This document shows, one piece after another, positions 1 to 11,085 of a stretch of 64,000 nucleotides of DNA. The stretch spans positions 19,002,501 to 19,066,500 of the forward strand of contig CM064417.1 in the NCBI GenBank assembly GCA_032690845.1, in the 5' to 3' direction. Every line of letters starts with the position of its first letter. Position 1 is the stretch's first letter. This stretch comes from Eleusine coracana subsp. coracana. Its lineage: Eukaryota; Streptophyta; Magnoliopsida; Poales; Poaceae. The notes below the pieces were generated by a model, which did no database searches, was not told the DNA's origin, and saw only the letters and a list, made by a program, of their open reading frames with translations. The translations under genes were made by a program, and so were the position numbers.

Positions 1-518
1 TACATATGCACGGAAAGATAAGGAGAAGACCTTTCTAATGCCGCCGGCCTCATATCAAAATTCATCAGGAGTCATCGGGAATCGTCGAAATAAGAGAGAG
101 TCCAGAATCTGTGTCGGTGCTGCGTCGCCTATTTTTGGCCTTTGGGCTTTGTATCTAGTTGAGCCCAATTAGGGGCGCGTCCAGAGGGTCTTGCACGACC
201 CTAGGGTCTTTATATACAGCCGCCACCGCACCATTAGGTTTGGGGTTTGTGAGACCTCAACTTCGAGAGTTTAATCCTACATCTGCAATTGTGTTGCATT
301 CTTTGTTGTTCTTGCTTGTGTTCTTGATTCGCAGGCAGGGATTAGCCTTCTCGGCAAGGTCAATCGTCTTTGGACGGTTGATAACCAGAGGAGACATCGT
401 GCTACGATTACGGGGTTTAGAACGTGTTGTTCTGAAGCCGGATCGATTTGTGTGTCGCCTCCGACCAAATCAACTTACCAAGAACCTTTCGGAAGATCGG
501 GAACCCTTGTCCACATCA
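1..518 (+). mobile_element. CRM-like LTR (CRM-a), left end outside window
   Basis: This matches the 3' half of the three complete ~0.9-kb LTRs at 34740, 51953 and 62316. It ends in CACATCA at 518 and then runs into Athila gag coding sequence. Complete copies start TGATGAG, carry a reading frame at the 5' end, a TATA box, and end CACATCA. Grass centromeric retrotransposons (CRM/CRR, Ty3/gypsy) have LTRs starting TGATGA and a polyprotein that reads into the LTR, which is the basis of the assignment. This copy lacks about 44 bp present in the others, near 245-250, between short GGTTT repeats. Solo status cannot be judged because the left side is missing. Confidence 0.6.
211..216 (+). promoter_or_regulatory. 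TATA box of CRM-like LTR
   Basis: TATATA in the context CTTTATATACAGCC. The same box recurs at about 35308 and 52521 in the sibling LTRs and is altered to CATATA near 62863. It would mark the U3/R boundary. Confidence 0.5.
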
Positions 519-646
519 TGCTCAATGCTAAGTTGGACCTCCTCATGAAGCGTATGTATGAAGACTCTAGGGAAAAGAAAATGGATGACACAGCTCATGC
601 CAAAAACTCACACATGAAGTGTGAAGTCAACGGTAATATGGGACAG
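519..646 (+). pseudogene. Athila-1 gag fragment, upstream part
   Basis: The frame reads a gag-like stretch (AKLDLLMKRM ... MKCEVNGNMGQ) that resembles the region around the CCHC zinc knuckle of Athila-type gag proteins. Two of the three expected cysteines and the histidine are replaced, so the knuckle is dead. The frame is cut on the left by CRM-a and on the right by Sire-1. Removing Sire-1 and one TSD copy restores the same frame at 8903-8968. Confidence 0.6.
642..646. repeat. Target site duplication GACAG of Sire-1 (partner 8898-8902)
   Basis: GACAG lies directly outside the left LTR end (TG at 647) and again directly outside the right LTR end (8898-8902). A perfect 5-bp duplication fixes both ends of Sire-1 and shows it inserted as one unit. 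Confidence 0.9.
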
Positions 647-2302
647 TGAAAGGACCGAAGGTCTATCGAGAGGGGTGAGTCGGTAGCCGACCATGACTCC
701 AAATACTTCAATTTCACACCACTAGAACCCGACAAGCGTTGCAACCTAAATAGTTCTATTAAGCCAAGACCCTATGCATGCTAGTGTTCATGATGCAAAA
801 CAAAGTGCGAAAGCTAAACAGACTAGCCTATGCAAGCCACAAGTCACCCGATCAACTAGAGCACACAAATGCGGAATAGTAAAGAGGGGGTCAAGGAATG
901 CTCATGATTTTTTCCCGAGGTCTCGGAAGGATGGCGCCTTCCCCTACTCCTAGTTGGACCACTTCTGCCGGAGTCCTGGTCCCTCCCGCTACCAAGTGGA
1001 GTTCTCACACACGAGCCCGCAATCACTCCCGGAGTGAACACATGGTGCGCGTCACCGCTGCCACCAAGGCACAAGCTCACCTCCCTCAAGAACTTGCCGG
1101 ACTACCAGAGCCAACACGGGCGCTCAATAGCGATGCCCCTTTCAGTAGCGGGCTCAAACCGTGTACAAACGTGTGATGGCCTGCACAACCAATCACGATA
1201 AGCTCGATCACCGACACCTAACCGGTCCAGGTCTCACCACAGAGCAAGAGTAACAACCTAGATCACACCCTCAAGGACACCTAGCCTTAGATGTGCAAGA
1301 TCACTCCATGTTACTCTCACTAGCACTCTCAAGATATGCAATATCTCCTCCTAGTGCTCTTCTCTTTTCCTCTTGGACCTTACCAAATGCTCTTAGGTAT
1401 TGCACTGGCCAAGAGAGGCCTCCAAGACCCTAGCAACAAAGTTATATAGGCTTCCAACCTCAAACTAGCCATTGCTCCACGAAATCAGCTTTCTGGGCTT
1501 ACTGACCGGACTGTCTGGTCACTGCCTGACCGGACCATCCGGTCACTGCAAACCTGAGAAGCAATGGCTCTGCCCTGCTGAAATCCTATACTGACCGGAC
1601 CGTCCGGTCCATTTCTCTCTCCAGTCCGGAAACATTTCTAGCGCTCGCTTCTTCGCTGCCAAGAGTCACTTGTACAGATCGGACCATCCGGTCTGTAGAC
1701 CAGACCGTCCGGTCTCTACAATTTCCAACTCTGACAATTTCCTCGCTTCTTTGCTATAAGTCCCAGACAACTTCACCTAGTGACCGTATAGTCCGGTCAC
1801 CATTGACCCCTCTGTCCGGTCACTATGTCCAGAAGCTAAAACTTGTCGTCTTCGCTTGACTTCGTTTCCCTGCTTCTCCGAACAGCTCCTTTGCTTCTCC
1901 ACTGTCATCTGGTTCCTATGATTTCACCGAGCAACCTTGCACGTCACTGACTAGACATGAGCTAAGAGAAATGATCTAGACCCCCTTGATAGTCTGGTTT
2001 TTCCTATGGACTCAAAGCCCTAACAACTAGACAAGTGTTCCCAACACTTGCTCCGTAGCTTGTCTTCAGCTTTGATCCATCTCCATCAACCCTTGGACTC
2101 CATCAAGCTCACAAGCCTCCATGCTTGTGGTCATTGTCATCAATCGCCAAGGCAACCATCATCCATATGATTTGTAGTAGAGTTTGAGATGATTCCTACA
2201 TAGACAACACTTGTGTAGATATTAGCCCACAATTTCATAGTTATCATCTATCACCAAAACATTCATACCTTGGGGACCCCATCAATGGTCATGAAGCTTA
2301 CA
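647..2302 (-). repeat. Sire-1 3' LTR
   Basis: A 1656-bp LTR. On the minus strand it begins TGTAAGCTTCATGACC and ends CGGTCCTTTCA, giving TG...CA. It matches 7441-8897 over most of its length; the first 220 bp (647-866) have no counterpart in the other LTR. A reverse-strand TATA (CCTATATAAC) lies near 1441-1450. Confidence 0.85.
1504..1798. repeat. Six 17-bp palindromes in the Sire-1 LTR
   Basis: Copies at 1504-1520, 1528-1544, 1593-1609, 1677-1693, 1698-1714 and 1782-1798 are variants of GACCGGACCGTCCGGTC, an odd-length inverted repeat. Matching copies occur in the other LTR (for example 8078-8094 and 8102-8118). On the transcribed strand they lie upstream of the TATA box, so they may be enhancer-like U3 elements. 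Such palindromes are known in Sirevirus LTRs. Confidence 0.8.
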
Positions 2303-2318
2303 ATCTCTCCCTTTTTGG
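2303..2318 (-). promoter_or_regulatory. Sire-1 polypurine tract
   Basis: On the minus strand CCAAAAAGGGAGAGAT directly abuts the 3' LTR. It is preceded by a GTCATCAATCACCAAAAAGG-type context familiar from maize Sireviruses. It would prime plus-strand DNA synthesis. Confidence 0.75.
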
Positions 2319-2952
2319 TGATTGATGACAACCACTACTTATCATAATCTTATCAATGAAAAACAAGTCTAAAAGAGCTACACTACGATTGAGAGGAACC
2401 TCCAAAGTATAAGAGAGAAACATACAAGGTCCTACTCAAATAAGCATCATCAAGAGCTAAGAGGAATAAGGAAGAAAAGCGCACTCTAGATGATATGCAT
2501 GCATGTCATGTGAAGATATTTAATAAAATCATAAGGATATGCAATGCAAGGCATGAATGATGATATGCAATAGGTTAGAATGACAATGCATAATCATTAA
2601 GAACAAGCAATCATCATCATGGAATCATATACAGGCATACAGGATAAGTAAGGAATACAAAGTACTGCATATGAAAATAAACCAAGTGAGATCAAAATGA
2701 GTCAAACACAAGCGAATGAAAACCATGACTCATAAAAAACTACGAACATCGAATAACTCCATCAAAATAAGATCCAAATATATCTAACTCTCAAGTCCAA
2801 TGTACTATCTAACTCCCAAAACCAATGTACACGTATGCTCCCCCTAGATACATGCTACTCTTGATCGCAGAGGATCACACTCCAACTCCCCCTAGACCTA
2901 TGACTACGTCTCCCCTTTAGCAACAAGCACCAAAAAGCGAAAAAGTAAACAT
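2319..2952 (-). other. Sire-1 3' non-coding region
   Basis: A mostly A-rich stretch between the accessory ORF and the polypurine tract. On the minus strand it has several extra G-rich purine runs (near 2835, 2885 and 2910), consistent with the multiple polypurine tracts reported for Sireviruses. No coding signal seen. Confidence 0.45.
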
Positions 2953-5152
2953 CTATGTGCTCGTGGTCGAAGGAATTGGTGCAGCGACATCCTCTGAAGG
3001 CTCTACTCCTGGCCGCTCCTGTGCAAGTTCCTGCTGTGCTCCCTGAGCCTGTGCCGCCTAAGCATCCATCTGCTCGAAGAAGTCAAGGTCTCTAGGTGAC
3101 TAAGACCCTCTGTCCTGTCGTACTGGTGGGACCATGGATGTCTCCTTGGAAACAGTCGCCTGGAGAAGAGCAAGGTCATCCACGTCCTCCTAAGTGTAGC
3201 CTCGGCGGACCAGGTCATCCACAGACTTCTGACTGGTAGCTGGGAGGTGGAAGGTCTTGCCATCTACAAGGTCGAAGAATGTGTCGGTGAGGTGAACAAT
3301 GCAGACACTGAGAAGGTGGACTCGGGGGAGAGCTGAGTCACTAGAGAGAACGTCTGTCTTCCTCCCCCTGTCGGTAACATCCCTAAGTGTGACAACCCAC
3401 TGGACTGAGCTGTCATCATAGCAGTGAAGGGGCCTGTCTGGGTCGGCAGCTGCTGAAACCGTGGAAGTGTTGAAGGTCCTGGCTGCTGACTTGCCTGCCT
3501 CTGAGTCACCTCTGCCATCTGGGCTATCAGGGCGATCATCATCATCATCTGCTATCGCTGAAGCTCTACCTGACCTCTGATAACCTCCATCATCTGACAT
3601 CTATCATGAGCTGTGCTCTGAATGAACTCACTCAGGCGTCCTGCTAGTGGTACCACATTGATAGCGTCTTCTGACTGAGTACCTATCGGCTGGGGAGGTG
3701 CTCCTATGCTGGCTGACTCAGAAACCACCATCTCTGGATGAGTTGCCTGCTCATGAACGACTGGTGGCGACTCCTGCTCCTCCTCTCCCGTCTGCTGACT
3801 AGAGGCGGACTACGATCCCCTAGGGACTCGAGGTGCATAACTGGAGGTCAGCTCAGGGAATGCGTCATACTGCTCCTCTGTCACTAGGCCCATCCTCCTC
3901 AGAAGATAGCAAATGTATGGGCCATAGACCAAGTGACGTCCTCCAACCCTCTCAGAAATAACCTCCTCCATCTCTGCAATCAGTAAATCTGCCAGGTCAA
4001 ACTACTCTCTCCTCAGAATAGCTGCTACAGCCCACTGGTGAAATATTGTGAACTCCTCTCTGTAGCCAGACCTGGGGATGATAGTGCTGGTGACTATCGC
4101 TCTAACCACCTTGGCCTCCACAGTGAGTCTCGCAGCCTCTCTCAAAGCCTGGGGTGTGTGGTGGTGCAAAAGCAATCGACACCATGTCGTCTGAAGGTAG
4201 CTTCCCTCCCTATGGTCCACGAGGTGGCTCAAGGGACGGGTAGGCACTCCTATAGAGCTGAAGGTCTAAAGCAAGAAAACCAAAGCTGGCAATGAGATCC
4301 CCCTTGGTCACACACTATGGCTGCCCTCTGAACAAGAACCAGAACTTTGAGCGGTCTCTGGCTATCCACAGTGTAGCGTAGAGCTCTAGGACAATGTCCT
4401 CTCTGAACTTGTAGGACTCTGTGACCAGCTCTGCAAGACCAGGCAAGTATGTGAAATACTGCTCCATGTCTGTCCCGGTGACCCTCCTCATGGCCTGGTA
4501 GGTAGTATACTGCTGCGGCACAAACACCTTATCCTTGCCCTTCATGGCGAGATAGCATCTCAACCCCTCTCTAATCCTCCTATGGAGGCCTGTCCAGTAC
4601 CTCTCTCCTGCAGCAAGGTCCCTAGGGACTAGAACCCACTGCTCAAAAGAGACGAGACATAGCGCCTTAAGGTCCTTTGCAGGAACCTTAAGTATGTCTG
4701 GCTCTTCGGCCGCCTCAACAAGACTCTATAGCCTCCTCATGCACACTGCACAGGTGCACCTCGGGTCTCCTGCCCGGTGAGCTGACCTCTGGGTTTTGTC
4801 CGCTCTGGCTGTGCTGGCTCCTCCTCCTCTGACTCTGACCCCTCAGACCCTGACTCTGAGGTCTCCTCCTTTGACACCTCCTCCTCAGACTCCTACTGCT
4901 GCCTAGAGGATCCCTGCTCCGTAGGTCTCGACGACCTCCCCTGATGGGAAGCCGGAGTACTCTGTGATCAAGGTGCCGGAGTGACTCTTGTGGCAAGCGC
5001 TGTCCGCTACCGGGTACTCCTTCTAAGTCCTTGAGTGTCACCAAATGGCTCTAGGATGCTCTCTCTGACTCAGGGTCTAGCCTGGTCCTCTTCCTGCCTC
5101 TAGGCTTCTCTGGCATCTTGCCCTTTCCCTTGTCCTGACCAGATCCTGCCAT
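2953..5152 (-). pseudogene. Sire-1 accessory ORF of unknown function (decayed)
   Basis: A coding-like region of about 730 codons, broken by several stops and frame changes. It starts with ATG at 5152 (MAGSGQDKGKGKMPEKPRG, basic). An acidic Ser/Glu-rich stretch follows (ESEEEVSKEE...). A folded-looking central part includes YLAMKGKDKVFVPQQ and ILARDRSKFWFLF-like segments at 4315-4563 and continues at 4002-4247 and about 3900. A Gln/Met-rich helix follows near 3540-3600, and the tail ends SEDVAAPIPSTTST at 2953. I do not recognise the family. It occupies the place, between gag/pol and the 3' LTR, where some Sireviruses have an env-like ORF, but I see no signal peptide or clear membrane segments. 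It could be an element-specific accessory protein or a captured gene. Confidence 0.5.
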
Positions 5153-7119
5153 CTCTGACTCTGCTGACTGCTGTCACTGCACGCACGTAGGTATAGACAG
5201 GATGAGCATAGAGCCTAATACATTTATAAGCAAAGCACCACTAGGTAAGAATGCGCAATGGAAACCCTAGCAATGAATGAAGGACATGATCACTAGACAA
5301 TTATGCAAAGTAACAACAGTGATCATCGACTATATGTGGCTGGTGTGAGTCATCTAGTGTGCAGTCAAATAATGGGCAATAAATCTAACTGTTGACTAGA
5401 CAGGAGACAAACCTAGATATGCAATTAACAGATATACAGGGAATTAATTGCATCCAAGGTTGAGCCAATTAGCAATGATTAGGGCATCAACGATGAAATT
5501 GGAGATTAGAAGCACAATACCCTAGGAGATTGACGTCGAATACCGCAAAGAACACACCGATCATCAGAAAGTTTGTTACTTGGTGTCACTGGCAATGGGG
5601 GGAAAGGGAAAAGACAAACTTTTGCCCTAGCTTCTTGCAGTGGGGGGAGGGTCGGCTCTGGTGTCTGGGTGCGCGCGCAGCAGTGAGGGAGAGCAGGGCG
5701 ATGACTACGGTGCGCGGCAAGAAGGCGGCGACGACGGTTCTGGAGATGGCGGCGCAGCGCGTGCGGCGGTTTGGCTGAGGCGACCGTGCGTGGGCTTCGG
5801 TGGCACTAGGCTCTGCGTGTGGGTACGATGAAGGGTGAGCAAGCGGCTTCACGTGGTGAAGCAGTCAACGGCGATGGTAGGTGGCGACGTCGGCGAGGTG
5901 GAGTGGGCAACGGCGGCGAGTTCTGGGCGAGTTCTCGGCACTCAGGTCAAACGGAGAAGAGACGAAAAGGTTCTGACGCTTTTTGACCTAGGTCAATTAG
6001 CAATGAACGACGAGATCAAACAAGAATAGATCGACAGCTCAGATTCAGAAGAGCATCATGCGATCAACCGTAGTGACCAGACCGTCCGCTCACTAGACCG
6101 GACCGTCCAGTCACTTCGGGGATTCTGAGAATCAACGTTTTGTTGTAATAGAATTTGTGCAGACCAGATTGTCTGCTCTGTAGGAGTGTTCTATTTGGTC
6201 TCCATTTTCATCCTCCCCAAAGTACTGTGCGTTGCTGCACATACCGGACTGTACGGTCATATGACCGGACCGTACGGTCACAACCAGGAATTCGTTGAAA
6301 CAAGGAATTTCTCTATTTTCCAAGTGCCCTCGCTAAACACTCAAATAAACTCTGCACTTGGAATATGAAGGGAACTCTCAAACACTCTTTTTCAACTAGC
6401 GGCACTCTATGGGCTTATAATTTTCACAAATGCCAAATCAAAGATCAATCAAATAACAACCAATGCAATAAAGAGCCAAATGGGTATGTATGAGCCTTAG
6501 TCCATGAACCGCGTGAGTGGGTTTAACCTCGGAGTTCATAAGAGCTTGCTCAATGGGCATGAAGCACAATCCTTTCCTTTGGTCACACTTTTGGAGATGT
6601 AATCTCATATAGAGCATGAGGCACAAATTTCTCCAAGTGAGACAAGCCTCCTTTGTATATCCTATATGATGCATGCAACAAGCATTTTACATATGCAATG
6701 AAAGTAAACATGCCATGTGAATGCAAGCAATATTAAAACAAGACACGAAGGAAACCTAACAATGTCAAGTTTGAACCCCTCCCAAGCTTACTCACTATAA
6801 GTCATACCCTTGCCTTGAGAGAAGCCAAACCACCATCTCAATTACTCCTCCTTGCTTATAGCTATCTTGGATGGGTTAGACATTGACTAATTTTTATGTA
6901 TTTTTCTTTTAGTTATTTACAGATGCATGGATGCAAAGCATACTAGTCATAAAGGAGCCCTAACTACCATGCTATGCAAGAGGAAGAAAAACACACTACA
7001 ACTACCAAGAACTAACACGGTTACCTCCCTCATGAGTAGATATGACGTTGAGGTCCATGTCACTTGTGGTGGACTTCACTTGATCTTCAATTAAGCTCAT
7101 GGTCCACCACCACCACCAT
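5153..7119 (-). other. Sire-1 internal non-coding region
   Basis: No convincing ORF. On the minus strand, in order: an AT-rich stretch (7100-6400); a segment with Sirevirus-like palindromes (6243-6279 and 6074-6112) outside any LTR; a GC-rich leader-like block (about 6000-5540); then an AT-rich stretch up to the accessory ORF. The palindromes may mark a rearranged LTR piece or an internal promoter-like module for the accessory ORF. Confidence 0.4.
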
Positions 7120-7440
7120 CTAGGTCTTGTTCTTGGGCACCCACTTGTACGCGGTCGACCTCTCAAGATCAACTATGCACTTAGGCACCCATATGCTCTT
7201 GAGCTTTCTCTTCTTGTTTGGTGGTCCCAAAGCATTTGCTTTCACCTTGCCATCCTTGTTCTTAAAAAGCTTGAAATGGGTGTTCTCATGGAACAAGTTA
7301 GCATTAGGTAAAACAATGAAACTTCTCACCATAGGGCAATCCTTGATGATGTGGCCATCCTTGCAACACCTCTCACAATAGTAGTCATCGACGAGTAGGG
7401 GTTTGACCCATTCGGGAATGGAGTCACTCGTCCCGATAAC
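7120..7440 (-). pseudogene. Sire-1 gag remnant with zinc knuckle
   Basis: The minus frame reads a CCHC knuckle, CERCCKDGHIIKDC (C-X2-C-X4-H-X4-C, within about 7340-7385). A Lys-rich stretch and the SIWVPK ... YKWVPKNKT pattern follow, seen downstream of the knuckle in maize-type Sirevirus gag-pol, up to a stop at 7120-7122. The N-terminal gag is absent: the frame starts directly at the truncated 5' LTR (about 7440). Only the nucleic-acid-binding tail of gag survives. Confidence 0.7.
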
Positions 7441-8897
7441 AAATGCGAAATAGTAAAGACGGGGTCAAGGAATGCTCATGATTTTTTCCTGAGGTCTTGG
7501 AAGGATGGCGCCTTCCCCTACTCCTTGTTGGACCACTCCCGCCAGAGTCCCGGTCCCTTCCGGCACCAAGTGGAGTTCTCGCACACGATCCCGCAATCAC
7601 TCCCAGAGTGAAGACACAGTGCGCATCACCACTGCCACCAAGACACAAGCTCGCCTCCCTCGAGAACTTGCTGGACTCCCGGAGCCGGAACGGGCGCTCA
7701 CCAGCGATGCCCCTTTCACCATCGGGCTCAAACCGTGTACAAACGTGTGATGGCCTTCACAATCAATCATGATAGGATCGATCACTGACATCTAACCGGT
7801 CTAGGTCTCATCATAGACCAAGAGTAACAACCTAGATCACACCCTCAAGGACACCTAGCTTTAGATGTGCAAGATCACTCCATGTTACTCTCACTAGCAC
7901 TCTCAAGATTTGCAATATCTTCTCCTAGTGCTCTCCTCTTTTCCTCTTGGACCCTACCAAATGCTCTCAAGTATTCCCATGGCCAAGAGAGGTCTCCAAG
8001 ACCCCAGCAACGAAGTTATATAGGCTTCCAACTTCAAACTAGTTGTTGCTCCATGAAATCAGCTTTTTGGGCCTACTGACCGGACAGTCCGGTCACTGCC
8101 TGACCGGACCGTCCGGTCACTGCAAACCTGAGCACCAACAGCTCTGCCCTACTGAAATCTTGTACTAACCAGACTATACTGTTAGTTGACTCGACCGTCC
8201 GGTCCGTTTCTCTCTCCAGTCTAGAAACATTTCCAGTGCTCGCTTCGTCGCTACCCAGAGTCACTTGATCAGACTGGACCATCCGGTCTGTAGACCAGAC
8301 CGTCCGATCTCTACAACTTTGAGCTCTGACAGTTTTCTCGCTTCTTTCTTGTAAGTCCTAGACAACTTCACCTAGTGACCGTACAGTCCGGTCACCATTG
8401 ACCCCTCTGTCCGGTGACTTTGTCTAGAAGCTGAAACTTGTCGTCTTCGGTTGACTTTGTTTCTCGGCTTCTCCGAACAACTACTTGGCTTCTCCACTGT
8501 CATCTAGTGCCTGTAATTTCACTGAGCAACCTTGCACATCACCAACTAGACATGACCTAAGAGAAATTACCTAGACCCCCTTGATAGTCCGGTTCTTCCT
8601 ATGGACTCAAAGCCCTAACAACTAGACAAGTGTTCCCAATACTTGCTTCATAGCTTGTCCTCAGCTTTGATCCATCTCCATCAACCCTTGGACTCCATCA
8701 AGCTCACAAGCCTCCGTGCTTGTGTTCATTGTCATCAATCGCCAAGGCAACCATCATCCATATGATTTGCAGTAGAGTTTGAGATGATTCCTACATAGAC
8801 AACACTCGTGTAGATATTAGCCCACAATTTCATAGTTGTCATCTATCACTAAAACATTCATACCTTGTTGATCGCATCAATGGTCATGAAGCTTATA
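7441..8897 (-). repeat. Sire-1 5' LTR, truncated
   Basis: Matches 866-2302 of the other LTR. The outer end (TATAAGC... at 8897, one change from TGTAAGC) is flanked by TSD GACAG. The inner ~220 bp (counterpart of 647-866) and any PBS are deleted, so the LTR joins gag coding sequence at 7440. Confidence 0.85.
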
Positions 8898-8902
8898 GAC
8901 AG

Positions 8903-8968
8903 TTAGCAGATGACCACCCTGGGACACAAGAGGACGTGTCGTACAACCCCAACTGGAGTCATCTATAG
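8903..8968 (+). pseudogene. Athila-1 gag fragment, downstream part
   Basis: In frame with 519-646 once Sire-1 is removed. It reads LADDHPGTQEDVSYNPNW and then a stop at 8966-8968. TQEDV..N is the stretch that follows the gag knuckle in related grass Athila elements. Decay after the stop prevents further reading. Confidence 0.55.
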
Positions 8969-9755
8969 TGAGGCCAAGGGTGGAGACAACGCCCTTATCA
9001 TCATGGAGGAAAGAAGGCATCCAACACCATAACGGAAGGAAGGCACAAGGGGAAGAGGCTTCGCACAAGTGCCATGAAAATATAGCTACAACCCCAACAT
9101 TAGAAGTCGTCTGCATCCTCATCTCCGGGATTAGGCACCACGTCACCGAGCTAAATCGCAATGGAGAGGAGTCCCACTCATTGGACTTTAAAAATTGGTG
9201 AGCCCTTGCCAAAGGTAAATTGGTACTTATCTCATATTTGTTTTCTCAACTTTTTGCACATTTGAATTTTCCATCTTTTGGGATTTTTCAAGTTTGCACT
9301 TGCATTTGCATATTTGGATTTCACACACTTGCATGTTGGAATTAATTCCAACTTTTTTCATTCTTTAAAAATTTTCAAAAATAGGTTTTAGTTTCAACTT
9401 TGGAAAAATATTTTTTTGACCAACATTTTTGTCGAAACTTTGGACCTAACTCCTGTAGCTTAAGAAATATAGCTACTAGGGAGTTGTGGGCCAAAGTGGG
9501 GGACCAGGGGGACCCACCCAGGTTCGGCCGAACCACCATGTTCGACCGATGGGGTGTGGGCCCTAGTGACCTTGGCCTTTTGCTAACGGTTGGTATTGGC
9601 CCCCTACTAGCTGTTTTTGACCATTAGGAATTTTTCCTATAAGTTGAGTGCCTGGGGGAGAGTGTTCTACCATGCAAAGATCATTTCTCATTTCACTCCC
9701 CCTCCACTCATTTGCTCTTGTGCTCTCACATTGCTTCTCCAAAGTTGCTATTCTG
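8969..9755 (+). other. Non-coding, probably Athila-1 interior
   Basis: Stops in all frames at close spacing. 9210-9420 is AT-rich with short TTTGCA/TTTTC runs; 9480-9600 is GC-richer. Near 9635 CCTATAAGTTGAG followed by a GGGGGAGAG run looks promoter- or LTR-like, but I cannot place it in a family. Confidence 0.3.
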
Positions 9756-10892
9756 AGGCCTAGTTTGGTAGCACAGGGCAAGCAACCCGGGGTGCGGGCT
9801 CCCGCGCAGGGAAATCCCTGCACACTCCCACCCCCGAGCACGCGCTACCCTATGGCTGGTCCATCCTCGAGGTATTTCTGAGCAGAGGAATCTAGACCCA
9901 GGGATAAACTAAGGAAATTTGAAAAACAATGCCAGGAAAATAACAAAAATGAAACATTGCTCTAAAAATTCAAGAAAAAACATTAAATGGTTTAAAAAAT
10001 TTATAAAAATCAAAATAAATTTGTTAACACCTGCGTCATTTTGACAAGCATATATTCAGTTCCACCGGTACATGTCTCATTTTGAGAAGCAAATAAACAA
10101 TCCATCAGTACATGGGTCATTTCGACAAGCTAATAAACATTCCAAAGCTCAAGTAGGCATACAAGGTGAATGACAACACAATCACAAAGTAGATATGCAA
10201 GCTTATCAAATAATTTCTGAACGACTATTTTTTAAGTTATAGGAGAGTGCTCAATGATCGATCCTAAGCTCAACAGGTTGCCAACAAAAACAAGAATTGT
10301 CTTCCTAATGAATTGCAACAGCTTGGTTAAAGCTCCCACTAAATTACAACTGTTTGGTCAGGTAGAGATCCAACAATTGTCTCCCTATGACAAAATCAAT
10401 TGTTGATCACTTTTGTAGAAAAAAAAGGGAAAACAATAAAACAAAATCATTTCCATCACTTGCCTAACTACATGTGCATAATCATGAATATCTTAACGAA
10501 TCATGTGTGTAATCACAAATGTTTTGAGTTATAAATGTAATATACCAGAATTTTGAGTGTTAAGGAATCAACAATTAGGACTCCAAGAATTGACAACACA
10601 TGAGTTGAACTGGCAATATATTTACAACCTAACTAATCTAGACATGCCTAAAGATAACTATCTAAAGGCATTACAATTACATATACAAGATAAGCTACAA
10701 TGGCATTAAAGAATGGATGACCCAATGACAATATTTTTATCAGCTAATATGATTTTAACACATAGGTGAGCAGTTGAATTATATAGTGATACATATTACA
10801 AATTGTTAGCTACACATTAGTAGTATATTACGAATTGTTAGCAAGAATGAAGCATACAGTGCGTGCAGTTGAAATTAAAGTGATCCACTTAC

Positions 10893-11085
10893 CCTGATGC
10901 GGCTGTATTTGGGCCGAACTTCTTCGCGGCCTCGAGATTGTCAAGGATGAGGATCAGTTGGGGTCCTTCTTTGCTTCTTGGCCCGAACTTTTTGGCGGCC
11001 TCGAGTGTGTGAAGAGCTTGAAGACGAATATGCAGTTGGGGTCCTTCACCTTGTATATCTTGATCAAGCTCTCCTTCAGCTCTGC
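10893..11085 (-). pseudogene. Ribosomal protein eS24 (RPS24) exon fragment, rearranged
   Basis: The minus frame reads ELKESLIKIYKVKDPNCIFV and then FK.FTH, a near match to the middle of plant eS24, a 40S subunit protein. The rest is scrambled: LEAAKKFGP occurs twice, and KDPN recurs with an in-frame stop. This indicates a tandem duplication of the exon with internal deletions, including the GGGKSTGFG part. The fragment keeps a splice-acceptor-like AG directly upstream (11086-11087) and a GTAAG donor directly downstream (10888-10892). It therefore derives from genomic DNA rather than a processed mRNA. Other eS24 exons were not found nearby. Cannot encode a working protein. Confidence 0.75.

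Larger units (their letters stand above)
647..8897 (-). mobile_element. Sire-1: Sirevirus-type copia element lacking pol
   Basis: An 8.25-kb element on the minus strand, bounded by TSD GACAG. It has two related LTRs (647-2302 and 7441-8897), a purine-rich tract beside the 3' LTR, a gag zinc-knuckle remnant, and a long decayed ORF between gag and the 3' LTR. No protease, integrase, RT or RNase H is recognisable. LTR palindromes of the form GACCGGAC-N-GTCCGGTC are a known feature of Sireviruses. The 5' LTR end, the PBS and the gag N-terminus are missing through one deletion at about 7440. It is therefore non-autonomous, and now immobile. Confidence 0.85.

Noticed and set aside
5586..5852. 88-codon minus-strand frame as a signal-bearing small protein
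   Set aside because: Start and composition follow the GC-rich leader; no conserved features, and the plus strand is open as well.
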